Shown here piece after piece: positions 10,201 through 21,578 of a stretch of DNA of 64,000 bases. Below the pieces are notes generated by a model. That model was not told where the DNA came from. It worked only from the letters and a program-made list of their open reading frames with translations, and searched no databases. The DNA comes from Ulota crispa (lineage: Eukaryota > Streptophyta > Bryopsida > Orthotrichales > Orthotrichaceae): positions 19,502,539 to 19,566,538 of the forward strand of contig OY987248.1 in the NCBI GenBank assembly GCA_963920765.1. Direction: 5' to 3'. Numbering within the stretch: the first letter of the stretch is position 1; each line of letters opens with the position of its first letter. The position numbers and the translations under genes were made by a program.

Positions 10201-13200
10201 TTTTTAAGTTTGTACTCAATTTTAAATGCACAATTCTGCTTAAACTGTCATATACGACGGTGGCAAGTAGGTAATTTCAATTTCAGTTGATATGTAGATT
10301 TATGAGTTCTCCAACTTCTCCCTTTTAGGTGATAGTGGAGGAGGTGCCTTATTGAGTTGGAATAGGCTTTTATGCCTTCGGAAGTAGCACGCTCTCGAGG
10401 TCCTGTAAAATGTGAAATGTGGCTCTTTTTCGTGCTAATAATTCTGTTCAATCACGTTGATATTGTAATGGTTGTTGCGCAGGAGGACTTGGACGAAGTT
10501 ACGTGGCAAACGTACAGAGGATCATTGACAGAGAAACAACAAAAGACGCTTGAAAAAGTGCAGAAACGACATGAGAAGGTTTTTTTCCCTCTTTCATTTT
10601 GTTAATTTTGCTCTCTATCCATTCTAGCGGCTCTAGATGTACTCAGCTAAGAACTCGGTGCAGTCACCTAGATTCCTTTTTATCTTTAGTTTTTCTCGCT
10701 GCTGCTTTGTATGATGTATCTACTTTTTGACAATCGATGCTTGTCCCTCACTATATTGTGCTGTCGGTTTTATCAGATGGCAAATCTGAACAAAGAAATT
10801 GATGCTATTAAAGCTAAAGAAGGCAGCCAAGGGGGTCTTACACAGGGTCAGCAGACACAAACTGCTCGCAATGAGCAACGCATTGAAGCGGTACTTTTTT
10901 ATGAAGATTTATGTAGCAATTCATTTGTTTAATTATTGCAATGATTCTTCATCATTTCCTGAACTGATTGTTTTTTTGTTTATTTACTTGTGTTTCTTAC
11001 CCTTTTAAATGATGTTCCAAGCACATCATTTCTTAAGAGCTGTGTGGTGCTCTGGTTCTGCAAGTACATGGTATGACTTTAATTGGGTGGGCATTTCTTT
11101 TGCTACGGTGTTGGTTTGGATGCGAATTGCTCTTTTCCTGATGTGTTTTGAACTTTGTTTCAGCTTCTCGAGGAGTTGGAAAGCCTGGAAGAGACACTCA
11201 ATGAGAGCATTCGAGAGAGTTTAGGTGCACGCACAGGGAAATCTATCTCAAGAAAAAAACCTGTATTCGAGGATGAGGAGGACGAAAACGACAGGTGCTG
11301 TATTCTGCTCTTGACTCATGAAGGTCTCAATGGGCAAAACATGTTATATGCGTTTTGCACTTTTGCAATACAATCACATTTCAAGAATTTAAGTGAATTG
11401 TCAGTGAGGAGTACATTTATATTCTGAGAAACTGACGGTGATTGAAAAGGAAACAATTTAAAACTTTATCTTGATGCTTACTAAATAGTGAATTAGAATG
11501 AGGTTTGTGCACCTACCGGATCTTTAGTGGTTAAGACATGGACTCAAGTGTCTATCTGCTGAGAGATTTGCCTAACAGGAAATGTCGTGTCTGATTATTC
11601 TCAGTGATGATGAATTTTATGATCGAACAAACAAACCAAAACAGAAGACCAAGCAAGGAGAAGCCGTTCAGGTGGTGGAGACAGCTGAAACTCTTCTGGA
11701 GAAAAGAGATGTGCTCGCCAAAGAAATGGATGTTGTTTTAGTTGAGCTGCAAGCTGAGGAAGCCAAGTCAAATACAAAAGAAGAGAGCAGCGTCACTTCA
11801 GAATCCATAGATCCTCTGGATGCTTTTATGTCCAGCGTATCTACAAATATCGGTATGTCAGCTGTCTACCACATCAGTAACTATATATGTTTTTCTCAGA
11901 GATGTACATCTCTACTGGAATTAGACTGCAAACCACTAACCCCTAAAGGATGTTGCCTACCAAAAGTGTTGGCTGTATTCATACCAGGACCATTTAGTAC
12001 TTGATGAACTGGCTTTATGACAAATGCCAAAAATTTCCCTGAAAATCCTAGTTGACCGGTAGTATGTTCACGACTTGGCTTCAAATTTATAGCTCCAATG
12101 GATTCATATGCTACCCAAATACCCCATCTGTATACAACACAAGAGAGCGTGTACCCTACAACAACATCCTTTAAGGATCATGTACTGTGGACCTCGACAA
12201 TTACGAGAGGCCATTATAATAAACATTTTTTCAAGTCTAGCGCTCTTTTGACCACCTTGGACGCTGCGAAGTAGCTTATAACCTTCATGGACATAATTGT
12301 TGTGGGCCATATTAATTCTTCATTGTGTACCCACAGTACATGGTGTATTTAGTGTAGGTGAAGCTATAAGTAAGTAACAGCGCTAACTTGTTGTGGTGGT
12401 GTTGCAGTCAAAGACAAGGCAGCCCGCCTTTCAAAGGAGCTATTTAAGCTGCAAGCAGAAGCTGATAGGATCTCCCGCCTCCTAAAAATTGCAGACCCAT
12501 CCGGAGACGCTGCTCAGAAATGGGATGGCAAGGCTGAAGGCTCAAGCCAGTCACAGAAGGTGGAATCCATTGTGGAGAATCGGTTACGAGTACGTGCTAA
12601 TAAAGAAATCGCACGGGAGCTTGCGTCTCAATCAAAGGAAGCTCTCAACTCGGCTTCTGAAATACCCACACCATCTACTGCAAATGTCAGCAATGATTCT
12701 GTTGATCCAAAGGCTGAAACTAAAGAGATGCCAGTTCTGGCACCTACTCTTCTTCTTGGTGCACCACGACCTGCGCCACGCCCTGAGGCAGAAAAGAGCG
12801 AAGCTACCAAGAGTTCCACCGCTACAGAACAAAATCCAGAAACTGGCAATGAATTTGTAGGGTATATAGATAGGAAGCGTCCAGCCTCTAAGGAGGAGGA
12901 TCTTGTACAAATAGAGGAGGTTGCAGGAGATCAGCTGGGTAGTGAGGACAGAGATGTTGCAAGTAATGCAGCCATGGAGGCCGTTGCTCTTCTGATGAGG
13001 CATAAATCAGGTCTGACAGCTCAAGAGAAAGCGCAAGAACAAGAGTCTCGGTCACAGAACAGCTTGCAGCAGCAGCAACCAGCCGGAACTAAAACCCGAG
13101 GCAAGAAGAAACGCAAGCTGGGGCCTGAAAGGCCGCCTACACAGCCAAACGAGTCGGATGAGCTCGATGAAGCCTGGGTTCCTCCTCAAGGTAGCTACTC

Positions 13201-13744
13201 CCGGCTCTCTTTATAACCGTCTCATGATCCAGCTTTGTCTTCCATATTTTTTAAGAAGAGTTTTCGGTAGCACTAGGCTGTTTCAGAAGTGTTTACAGTT
13301 TATTTTTCTTTAGAGAAGCGGTGGCATGATTCATGAAGAGGTCTTCTTGTGGCCAGAGTGATGCATGGAGGCCTCCCCATGATGTATAGGGAGGTTACTG
13401 TGTTATTACTGTGACCAGGGAGACCTCCTGGTGAGTTATGAGGATGATTTTCTTAATGATATCTGAAAGTCCTTGAAGCCATTTAGTTTTGTTGAAACCC
13501 TTGTTTGGTTCTTTTGCCTTCAAATTCACCGTTTGGCCAGAATTTTTGTTTGGAAATGGCTATTAAGTTGTTTGTGTCGACATGAGCTCAAACATTGTTA
13601 TCTTTTGTTGCTGCGTCAGTCTAGGATAATTGTATTGAGCTTATAACTTCGTTTTTTTGTATACACATACTTCACCGATTTTGTGTTTTTGCAGGGCAAA
13701 CTGGAGATGGACGAACAGCGCTCAATGACAAGTTAGGATATTGA
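7253..13744 (+). CDS. SLC4A1AP: Kanadaptin-like FHA-domain protein (13 exons)
   Basis: Exons: 7253-7661, 8160-8358, 8577-8662, 8995-9074, 9249-9304, 9472-9520, 9895-10050, 10483-10578, 10777-10890, 11164-11294, 11605-11852, 12408-13190, 13695-13744. They join in phase to 818 residues. The start is the ATG in GCCATGG. Residues about 80-110 are proline-rich (PPPSM/LPPSM repeats). The FHA domain spans about 183-290 with GRSDRSDFVLEHPSVSRYHA and GSTHGTFINK, the usual phosphothreonine-binding loops. Charged coiled-coil regions follow, then DDEFYDRT at about 460 and the family C-terminus WVPPQGQTGDGRTALNDKLGY. The human relative is nuclear; the plant role is not settled, though RNA processing is often suspected. 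The last intron, exon and flank were duplicated at 2540-3285. Confidence 0.93.
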
Positions 13745-15432
13745 AGATGTGTCCCTTCATTAGATTTTATTAGATGTTAGATGTACTACCATTGATATTG
13801 TGGAATGGGCCAATTTGTGTCCACTACCGGTGTGCAACGATGAAGAGTGGTTTGTATATTACTTTGGATGTTTTTCTACTGACACATTGTTAAAAGCTTG
13901 CGGTTCAGTACTAGAAAGCTGCCTCTTTGCATGTTGTCAAATCTGGTCATTCAACCCAGTGTGCATAGCTGAGACTTTGTTGCTCATTTGGGATGAAGCT
14001 TGCTCAGTCAATTGTCTGTGAGTATTAGTCTTAGCTTATCTCTGTTATATTGTGAAGTTGTAAGAGCTGTAAGGCTTTGAACTTTGAACATTCTACCTTA
14101 ATTGTAGTTGTTTACTTTAATATCTGTGAGAAAGTATTCTCTAATGCTAAGTTTGTTGTCTTTAACTCTATTTTCTTTGAGGAGCATATGTGGTGCTCTT
14201 TCATTTGCTTGCAAATGCTTTGACGTCATTGAATACAAGTTGAACACAACTTGTGCATTGGTTTACATTTGCTACTATTTATGTTAGTGGCTTTTTCTAG
14301 ATTCATCATTGTGTGTAGTATACGTTATGATTATTGTGTGTAATATGTGCTATGACTTTGGATCACATGCCACTACGTTGTTGCTCCATGACTTGCTGTG
14401 ACATGTTTCCATTAGAAATCATATCATATTCCATGCAATCATTTAATGTACATCAACAAAAACTTTTGTCAAGTCATATTGCTTTATTTTTTTGGCATTT
14501 TTGTTTGGAGTTTCTAAGCACACCATCATAAAGATGTTGTAGGCTCCACTTAGAATAGGGTGATAGAATTTAATCTTTTTACAAAGTTTCAAACTCCTTG
14601 GATCCATTTAAATGGAAGGAAATAATATTTGAATTGATATGCCCTAATTGACAAAATGTGTCCAAATTGACATGTCCTAATTGACAAAAAATGACCAAAA
14701 TGATATTGTTCCCTTAATTTCCTCTTCTAATAGAATTAAGGAATCTTAGGTGTTCCAATATTCTATTTTCATTTATATGTATTATGTTTCATCTTGGGTT
14801 AATTTTATTTGAAAAGGTTTTAAACATCATTCCCTTCAACAATTCTCTCATTGTATTTCCCAAAAATGACATGTTGCACTTCATCCTTATTCTTACTAAA
14901 CAATCCAATCTAGTTCTTATTGTTTTTATATTACAAATTGAGTAATGAGTTACATGTTTTCATAAAACAACCAAAAAAAGGTTATGGCTTCAGAAACAAT
15001 TGTTTGCTTGAGTATAGAAGTTGGTCAAAATTAAATTTAGAATCCTACTACATGATTTGATCAAACTTCAAATATGCTTTAGACTATAAGTGCTTTAGAC
15101 GGTAAACTAGTCCAACATTATTGTGTTGCATGAAAATCCCTTGCCTTGATTAGAGATCATGCTAACCCACCAATGCACCCAAAACATGAGAGTCACAATT
15201 ACCTCAAGCTCCTATGAAACATTGCAAAACATGCTAAGTCTTCAAATTCAACACCACAATCTTCAAACTCTTTGTAGCAATTGATAGAAAGATTGCTAAA
15301 TTTGGTAGCATTTTGTGAACTTGGCTCACTACAAGGTAGATTTGAATTTTGAAATATATTCTTGGAGAGGGGGATCTTTACGGCTAATTCTCTAATTTGG
15401 TTGCTATCTAAAGACCATTGTTAGCTTGTGGT
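13745..15432. other. 3' flank of kanadaptin and intergenic DNA
   Basis: 13745-14215 is the source sequence for the duplicated copy at 2811-3285 and probably includes the 3' UTR. The rest is AT-rich with no gene. The frames at 13800-14021 and 14334-14531 have no coding character; the first lies within the duplicated flank and is not preserved in the copy. Confidence 0.6.
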
Positions 15433-15819
15433 AAGGTAGGTAGCTTGAATTGCACCCCTCATAGATTGTGTGTTCCATTTATAGCCCAAGAATGGATATG
15501 AGGTGATTCTTGAATGGACTCTCCTTAGTCGTAAAAGAAAAGGGGCTTTCTATAGCAAAAGCTAATCACACTCCTTGATTTCACCTCATCTCTTTACAAG
15601 TTGTAGGGGAATGGTTTATGGAACACCTAAAATCACAAATAGGTGCCTACTATAAAAAAAACTTCAGAAAGTCATAAGCAATTCAATAATACTTCAAAAA
15701 AATGAAAAAATTGTGCCACATTTGACATCCATTTCTCTTTAGCTAAAAATCAGATAAAAAAATCTTCTTGTTTACAAAACCCATGAAAAGGGAGATCAGC
15801 CGCTTTTTGAGCTACCTAC
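15433..15819. mobile_element. TIR element (AAGGTAGGTAGCT family), copy 1
   Basis: The left end reads AAGGTAGGTAGCTTGAA and the right end, reverse-complemented, reads GTAGGTAGCTCAAAAA. A second copy in reverse orientation lies at 27446-27849. The shared interior includes a segment about an aaatcaaggagtgtgatt-type core and the AGTAGGCACCTATTTGTGAT-type core. No coding capacity. Confidence 0.7.
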
Positions 15820-16379
15820 ATAACATTGTTCACTAGTGCTAGAAGGTTCCCTTTTGCTCCCGGACGACCAGGAGCCCCAACACTACACGACACAAATGCA
15901 ACCACTCACAATGCTTCAATATAACTAAAGGACCCCAGGTATCTGGGGAGAAATATGCCTCCCCATGGGGGGAAGATAACCCGGCCTGTTAATAATGTTA
16001 TGTACCTTATCACCTTGTGGTAAGAAAATTGATTCCAAGGTTGATTTTTCCCTGCAACCCCAAAAAATTGCCAGAAATCGGGTTTGCAAGAGCAAGTGCA
16101 ATTTGGATTCTCCAAGGCAACTGTCTATTCGGATGAACTTGACCGCAACCGCAGCCGCGCGGCCGCGGTTGAGGCTGCGTCAATAGACCAGATTGGATTG
16201 GCGACGCCGGACGCCAGTCACGCGAGCCCCAGTCGCCTCACGTCGGGGGCTTTTGTCGTAGATTGCTGTTGTCGTTGTGGCTGCAATTCCATGGCTCCAT
16301 ATCCCCGATTCCCACTCTCATCTCGCCATTCCCTCCTTCGCCCGACCTCGTTCTCGCTCTGCTTTACGAATTGACTCCC
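15820..16379 (+). promoter_or_regulatory. Upstream region of CSP41a
   Basis: About 560 bp between a transposon and the CSP41a ATG, becoming GC-rich after 16130. It must hold the promoter and 5' leader if no leader intron lies farther away. I see no convincing TATA box, and the short frames here are not supported as genes. Confidence 0.4.
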
Positions 16380-19290
16380 ATGGCGACGAGCATGGCGATG
16401 GCGCAGAGCATCGCAACAGCTCAATTGCAACAAGGGCCGAGATCGTCGTTGTCGCTGCGCTCTAATCCAACGCTGGGAATCTCTTCATTCCAGTGCCAGA
16501 TTGCAAGATCCTTGAGCCTGGCGTGGAGCGTGCGAGGCAATGCAAGGAGGGAGCACAATCGACCAGGAGCGGGCGTGCGAGCTTTAGCAGCAGCAGAGGC
16601 GAAGAAGGTGTTGATCGTGAACACCAACAGCGGAGGGCATGCCGTGATTGGATTCTGGACTGCCAAGGACTTGGTGGCTGCGGGCCACACCGTCACTGTG
16701 CTCACGGTCGGCGACGAATCCTCCGACAAGATGAAGAAGCTGCCCTTCTCTCGCTTCAATGTACGCACGGCACTCTCTCTTTCCCTCACAATCTTCCTTT
16801 TCCCTCCGTGTTTCTGAATTGCAATTCTCGATAGTGAAATTGTGGAATGTAGCACTGAAATCGCCTGCTCTGATTGTCTCATTACTTGCTCTGAAAACAA
16901 GTTTGGCTATGGCTGCACGTCTGTTGAGAATTCGTAAGCCGATTTCTTGTTTCTGGCTGTGGCTAGCTATGGCAGCTCTGCCACTCCTGATTGTAGCATT
17001 ACTTGCTGAAAACAAGTTTGGCTATGTCTGCACGTCTGTTGAGAATTTGAAAGCTGATTTTTCCTGATTCTGGCTATGGCTGGCTATGGCAGGAGCTGCG
17101 TGACACTGGAGTGACGACCGTGTGGGGAGAGCCTTCGGACGTGGGAGCGGCTGTTGGATCTGCCTCTTTCGACGTCGTCCTGGACAACAATGGCAAGACT
17201 TTAGATGTTGTTCAGTACGTTTCTTACTCCTTCTCCTGAATCAGAAACTTTTATAAATTCTCCTGTGCATTTCTCATTGTTGAGTTCTTGGCTAGTTAAT
17301 TCAAACTTTTAGACTCTGAAAAAAGGCTGGTTTGTGAAAGAGATATGGTGCTTGGAGTGCAGGCCCGTGGCAGACTGGGCCAAGGCTAATGGAGCCAAGC
17401 AGTTCTTGTTCATCAGCAGTGCGGGTATCTACAAAGGCTCCATTGAGCAACCTCATGTGGAAGGGGTAGGCTCTCCTTTCCAACGCTACAAACTGTACTA
17501 CCAGTCTATTTATCAGTGTTTGAGATTTTTGTTTTGTTTTGAGGTGTGATTCTCTTCATTCATACGTTTGAGATTTGTGCAACAGGATACAGTTAAGGAA
17601 GACGCTGGCCACAAGGTAGTGGAGAATTATCTGGCAGGTTTGGGTCTCGAGAGCTGGGCGTCCTTCCGGCCTCAGTATATGACTGGAGATGGGAACAACA
17701 AGGATTGTGAAGAATGGTTCTTCGACAGTAAGTCATCTCTCACAATATCTGACATTTCTTTCACATCGCCCGCCGTTGGTCTTTTCTATCATTTAGTGGA
17801 ACATTTTGTCGATACAATTTCTCCAATCTAAGTAAACTGGATTAAACAAGTACACAACCTTTCTAGATCAAATAGAATTTAGTTTCCAAAACATTGCAAA
17901 AGTATATCATTAGTTGGTAGTCTAACCTGGTGAAACGGTTTGCTCTATCAAACCACCTAATAAGTAATACTGTCAACCTAAGAATGCCAATACAGCTATT
18001 CCAAGCATCTTTGAATCAAACATATGACACACTAGTTAAAATGTGCATATTTGTAAGACTATTTCTAAAAGTGCTTTCAGATTTTAAACACCATGTCAAA
18101 ATCTCAAAAACGTATTAATAGCATCAACCTTTCTTACTACTAACAACGAGTTCTAACTGAAAAAACTGTTTCATCTCAAAACATCAAAATCCTACATCAC
18201 ATGATTTTATATTCAGAGAGTGCTAGAACAGTGAAACTAAATACAGTGAAGCCACATATCAGTACATGCGTGTCAAAATCACTATATATATTTGAAATCC
18301 GGCAATTTTATTCAATAATTTATCAGAAACGAAAGGAGCAATTCTCAGTTTTCTTTGGTTCATCCAAAGCCAGATCCTACTTAACTGGTGCAATCTCGAA
18401 ACATTTTCCAAAAATCCAGTTTCTATAACATGTTGCTGGGACTGGTGTGTGTAGACCTCCTTTGGTTGTAGTGAAGAAGGCATGGGTGTTCGTTAATTGG
18501 TGGGAGAGGTGTGAATGCAGGGATTTCCAGGGGGAGGCCGGTGTGCATTCCTGAGCCGGGCATTCAAGTGACCAACATCTCGCATGTGCGGGACTTGTCG
18601 AGCATGCTGACGCTCGCCGTGCAAAAGCCGGGCGCTGCCAATGGCTCCGTTTTCAACGCCGTCTCTGACCGAGGTACCACCTTCGACGGCCTCGTCAGAA
18701 TGTGCGCCAAGGCTGCTGGCAAGGAGGCCAAGATTGTGCATTACGACCCCAAGGCTGTTGGCGTCGATGCCAAAAAAGCTTTCCCCTTCCGCAACATGGT
18801 CTCCACCTCTCTCTCTTTCTCTCTCTCTCTCTCTTTGCATCTGAGCTTACACCTCAGGATTTGTTTGAGGAGGTAGCTCTTCCATCTAGTTTACGCAATT
18901 CATCTCACTTCATATATTGTGTCATCAAAATCTGAGAGTTGCAGCGTCAGTTTTAGAGCATCTGATGACAGCTACTGAACTTGCGCTCTTTATTGGTTTA
19001 TGCACATTGCTGTTTTTGAGTTAAAGAAAAGGCTCATTTTTATATGAGTACAGGATTCGTTTTATGAAGAAAAGTGGTGTTATTGCGTGTGGATGGATGT
19101 GCAGCACTTTTATGCAGAGCCTCGAGCAGCGAAGACCAAGCTCGGGTGGGAGAGCGCCACTAATCTGGCTGAGGACTTGAAGGAACGATATGAAGAGTAC
19201 GTGAAGATCGGCAGAGACAAGAAGGACATCAAATTTGAACTCGACGACAAAATCTTAGACGCTGTGTCTCAGCCTGTTGCTGCCGCTTAG
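16380..19290 (+). CDS. CSP41A: Chloroplast stem-loop binding protein CSP41a (6 exons)
   Basis: Exons: 16380-16760, 17093-17214, 17363-17465, 17586-17727, 18521-18798, 19105-19290; 403 residues, close to the usual length. Residues 1 to about 70 are Ser/Arg/Ala-rich and look like a plastid transit peptide. The atypical SDR fold starts at [18 protein letters not shown] (about 75-92), followed by [81 protein letters not shown] and the C-terminal [12 protein letters not shown]. In known plants CSP41a is a stromal RNA-binding protein with endonuclease activity toward stem-loops, working with CSP41b to stabilise plastid RNAs and ribosomes. Intron 1 contains an internal duplication with a spare acceptor; a CT run directly follows exon 5. 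Confidence 0.96.
16862..17092 (+). repeat. Tandem duplication of the 3' end of CSP41a intron 1
   Basis: Two copies of about 115 bp (16862-16975 and 16977-17092) share AAAACAAGTTTGGCTATG and GCACGTCTGTTGAGAATT, and both end in CTATGGCAG. The second ends at the real acceptor before exon 2. The first ends in an equally good but out-of-frame acceptor. Confidence 0.85.
18807..18835 (+). repeat. CT microsatellite just after the exon 5 donor
   Basis: A nearly pure CT run begins 8 nt downstream of the GT that ends CSP41a exon 5 (last exonic base 18798). Confidence 0.9.
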
Positions 19291-19862
19291 GTAGACAAAA
19301 TCCTTATGTTTTTTGATGCAGTAATTGAAAATGATTCAAATAATAGTTTAATTGACGAATGTTCACAAGCAATGTAATGTGTTTTGAATTCCTGCTGATC
19401 AGTAGTACCAAACGTGGTGATCTTTAAAGTGAGCTTAAGTGGCTAAAAAAACCAATGCTATATTTCGAATTTACCACTGTTATGTTTACATTCTTTTTTT
19501 GTGGTATTTGCAATTTTCGTACCTAGGATTATAGCTAATTGGTTGAAGTTCTTCTATAACTTTGGCCACGTTTGTGAACGCTGCTGCTGATATGTCTAAG
19601 AACCGACTCTTTTGTCCTATATAAATACAATTTGAGATTTCAGGAGCAAGCAAGCGGCTGATTGGCTATGGCGCTGTGAGTTGGCTTGTTTTCCAAGTAA
19701 GAGCACACTCAAGCATGCTGAAATTAATTACATTGCAAATGTAAACTTTTGTCAATGCAAACCGTATTTCCTCTCTGTCTAGAGCTAATAAAAAAAAAGG
19801 TTGATTAGGAGATCAAAGGTTTCTATGGAAGACTCAACTTGGAAGTTTACCAAGTTTGAATT

Positions 19863-20981
19863 CTAGCTGGTGGGAAAAATGGGCATGGCATGTTTTTCCT
19901 TTGGCAAGGGACTTTCCAAAAACCATTCATGGTGGAGTGCCTCTTCTGCGGTAATTCGATTTGCTGGATTACATGTAAGCATCCGGGTCATCAAATCAAG
20001 TCCTTTTGAAGATAATGTGGGCTTTGCAGTGGATGGTTTTTTGGGGAAGTGTCTTCTTAATTTGTTGTATGGCTGTTTGGCGAATTTGCCATCAAAAAGC
20101 TCTGTAAATTCAGGCCATGTCTTGTCATTTGGAGTCCCAAGCATCTTGAATATCTTGTCAATTTGGTCGAGCTCAGTAGTTCCTGGGAACAAATGCTTTT
20201 GTGCAAGTAACTCTGCCATGATGCAACCTAAAGGCCACATATCAATAGGGGTAGAATATAAGGGTGTTCCAAGAAGAACCTTGGGTGGTCTATACCAAAG
20301 TGTCACCACTCCTAGTGTGTAACGTGAAGGTGGATATGCATAGTCACATATCTTAACTTCTCCACGATTGTTCAAGAGAATGTTGGTTGGTTTCATGTCT
20401 CTATGTAGGATCCAATTGTCATGCAAATATTTCACACCATCAAGAAGTTGCAGCATTAAACATTTGATTTCACTTAAAATAAATTGGTGTTGCATTTGCT
20501 CCGTGAGCTCTTCAAGGTTGTGTTCAACATACTCCATTGCTATGAAAATCTTTATGTCATAGATGTCAATAACATTCTCCTTCATAAGAACCTCTTTTAA
20601 TTTAATAATAGATGGATGACTAAGAGATAATAAAATGTCAATCTCTTGCAAAGACATAAGGAGAGCCTTGTCTTCTACCCCTTCAATCTTGAATTCTTTT
20701 ATAACCACAATTTCTCCAATTTCTCTATTGCGTGCACATGAGACCACTCCATAGGTCCCCTCGCCAATCTCATTGAGTATTTCAAAGGCATCAATTGACC
20801 TATATCCGCTTATTGAGTTTAAATCACTGTAGCTAAGTAAGTTTTCTGAAGTACGAGCTTGCTTTGATCTCTTCACTTGAGTTTTAGACCTAGATGTGGA
20901 ACAGTAATTTGAAGAATTTTCTTCAATTTTCAAATCTCTAGGAGCAATAGCATGTTCTATATGAACCAAATCATTATCCAT
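19863..20981 (-). CDS. Intronless CDKG/CDK11-like protein kinase with altered DFG and APE motifs
   Basis: A single frame of 372 residues read from the ATG at 20981. Landmarks: GEGTYG loop (73-78), lysine in VVIK (K95), a helix-C glutamate in SLQEID (E113, where CDKG/CDK11 have PITSLREI), HRDMKPTN (193-200), then CDYA (212-215) where the family has CDFG, a shortened activation segment, VVTLWYR (225-231), PPK (232-234) in place of APE, and the C-lobe end EALHHEWFLESPLP. The relatives phosphorylate splicing and transcription factors. The lack of introns suggests a retrocopy. Metal-binding Asp213 and catalytic Asp195 remain, so weak activity is possible, but loss of F, G and the APE glutamate argues for a pseudokinase or a young pseudogene with an intact frame. 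Confidence 0.75.
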   Translation of the reverse strand: MDNDLVHIEHAIAPRDLKIEENSSNYCSTSRSKTQVKRSKQARTSENLLSYSDLNSISGYRSIDAFEILNEIGEGTYGVVSCARNREIGEIVVIKEFKIEGVEDKALLMSLQEIDILLSLSHPSIIKLKEVLMKENVIDIYDIKIFIAMEYVEHNLEELTEQMQHQFILSEIKCLMLQLLDGVKYLHDNWILHRDMKPTNILLNNRGEVKICDYAYPPSRYTLGVVTLWYRPPKVLLGTPLYSTPIDMWPLGCIMAELLAQKHLFPGTTELDQIDKIFKMLGTPNDKTWPEFTELFDGKFAKQPYNKLRRHFPKKPSTAKPTLSSKGLDLMTRMLTCNPANRITAEEALHHEWFLESPLPKEKHAMPIFPTS

Positions 20982-21049
20982 TTTAGCAAAGCTATTTGAA
21001 TATTTGATTATTGAGCTCTGTGTGAGTCTCAATGCATGTTTAATACTTC

Positions 21050-21240
21050 ATGCAAGTATCATGTTACAATATAAACAACAACCTCATATAATAAAAAGCA
21101 ACCATCAATGGGCTTATATAACATCCTAAATGCATAAAGCAAAAGTACTTTTACTTTAGAACTAACTTTTGTCTCATTGTCATCCTTGTCTAATTACTTT
21201 AGATGGATTCTTTTGAAAGTAAAAGATGAACACTACAACA
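21050..21240. repeat. Dispersed repeat also found at 41978-42430 (empty MITE site)
   Basis: The run from GTATCATGTTACAATATAAACAACA through GCATAAAGCAAAAG and ACTTTTGTCTCATTGTCA matches 41978-42430, but without the 257-bp MITE present there. It lies just upstream of the kinase ATG, in its likely promoter. The remaining gap to the ferrochelatase stop (21241-21578) shows no gene. Confidence 0.7.
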
Positions 21241-21578
21241 GAAAGTAAATGTACTCACTATCAACAATAAACATGTATTTTACTTACATAGACCAATTCA
21301 ATGTTTGGTCGCATCAGATAGGGTGATTAGGGACGACAAGTTGGGGAAATTACTGCGTCTCAAGTCAAGCAAAAAAAGTCACCCTTACGTTTCTCGGACT
21401 CATGAATGAGCAGGTATACAAGTCATGACAATAGGTGTACCTAATCTTTGCACATAGCATTTGCCACATCACCCAAGCATTCAGCCGTGGAGTCCGCTGG
21501 CACTTGTGAGACCTCGCTCCTCGCCAACCCGTCCGCATATTGCCTATTGAGATGTCAGCTTCATTTATGCTACAAAAT

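Noticed and set aside
12628-13003. Minus-strand frames within kanadaptin exon 12
   Set aside because: Antisense shadows of a well-supported coding exon.
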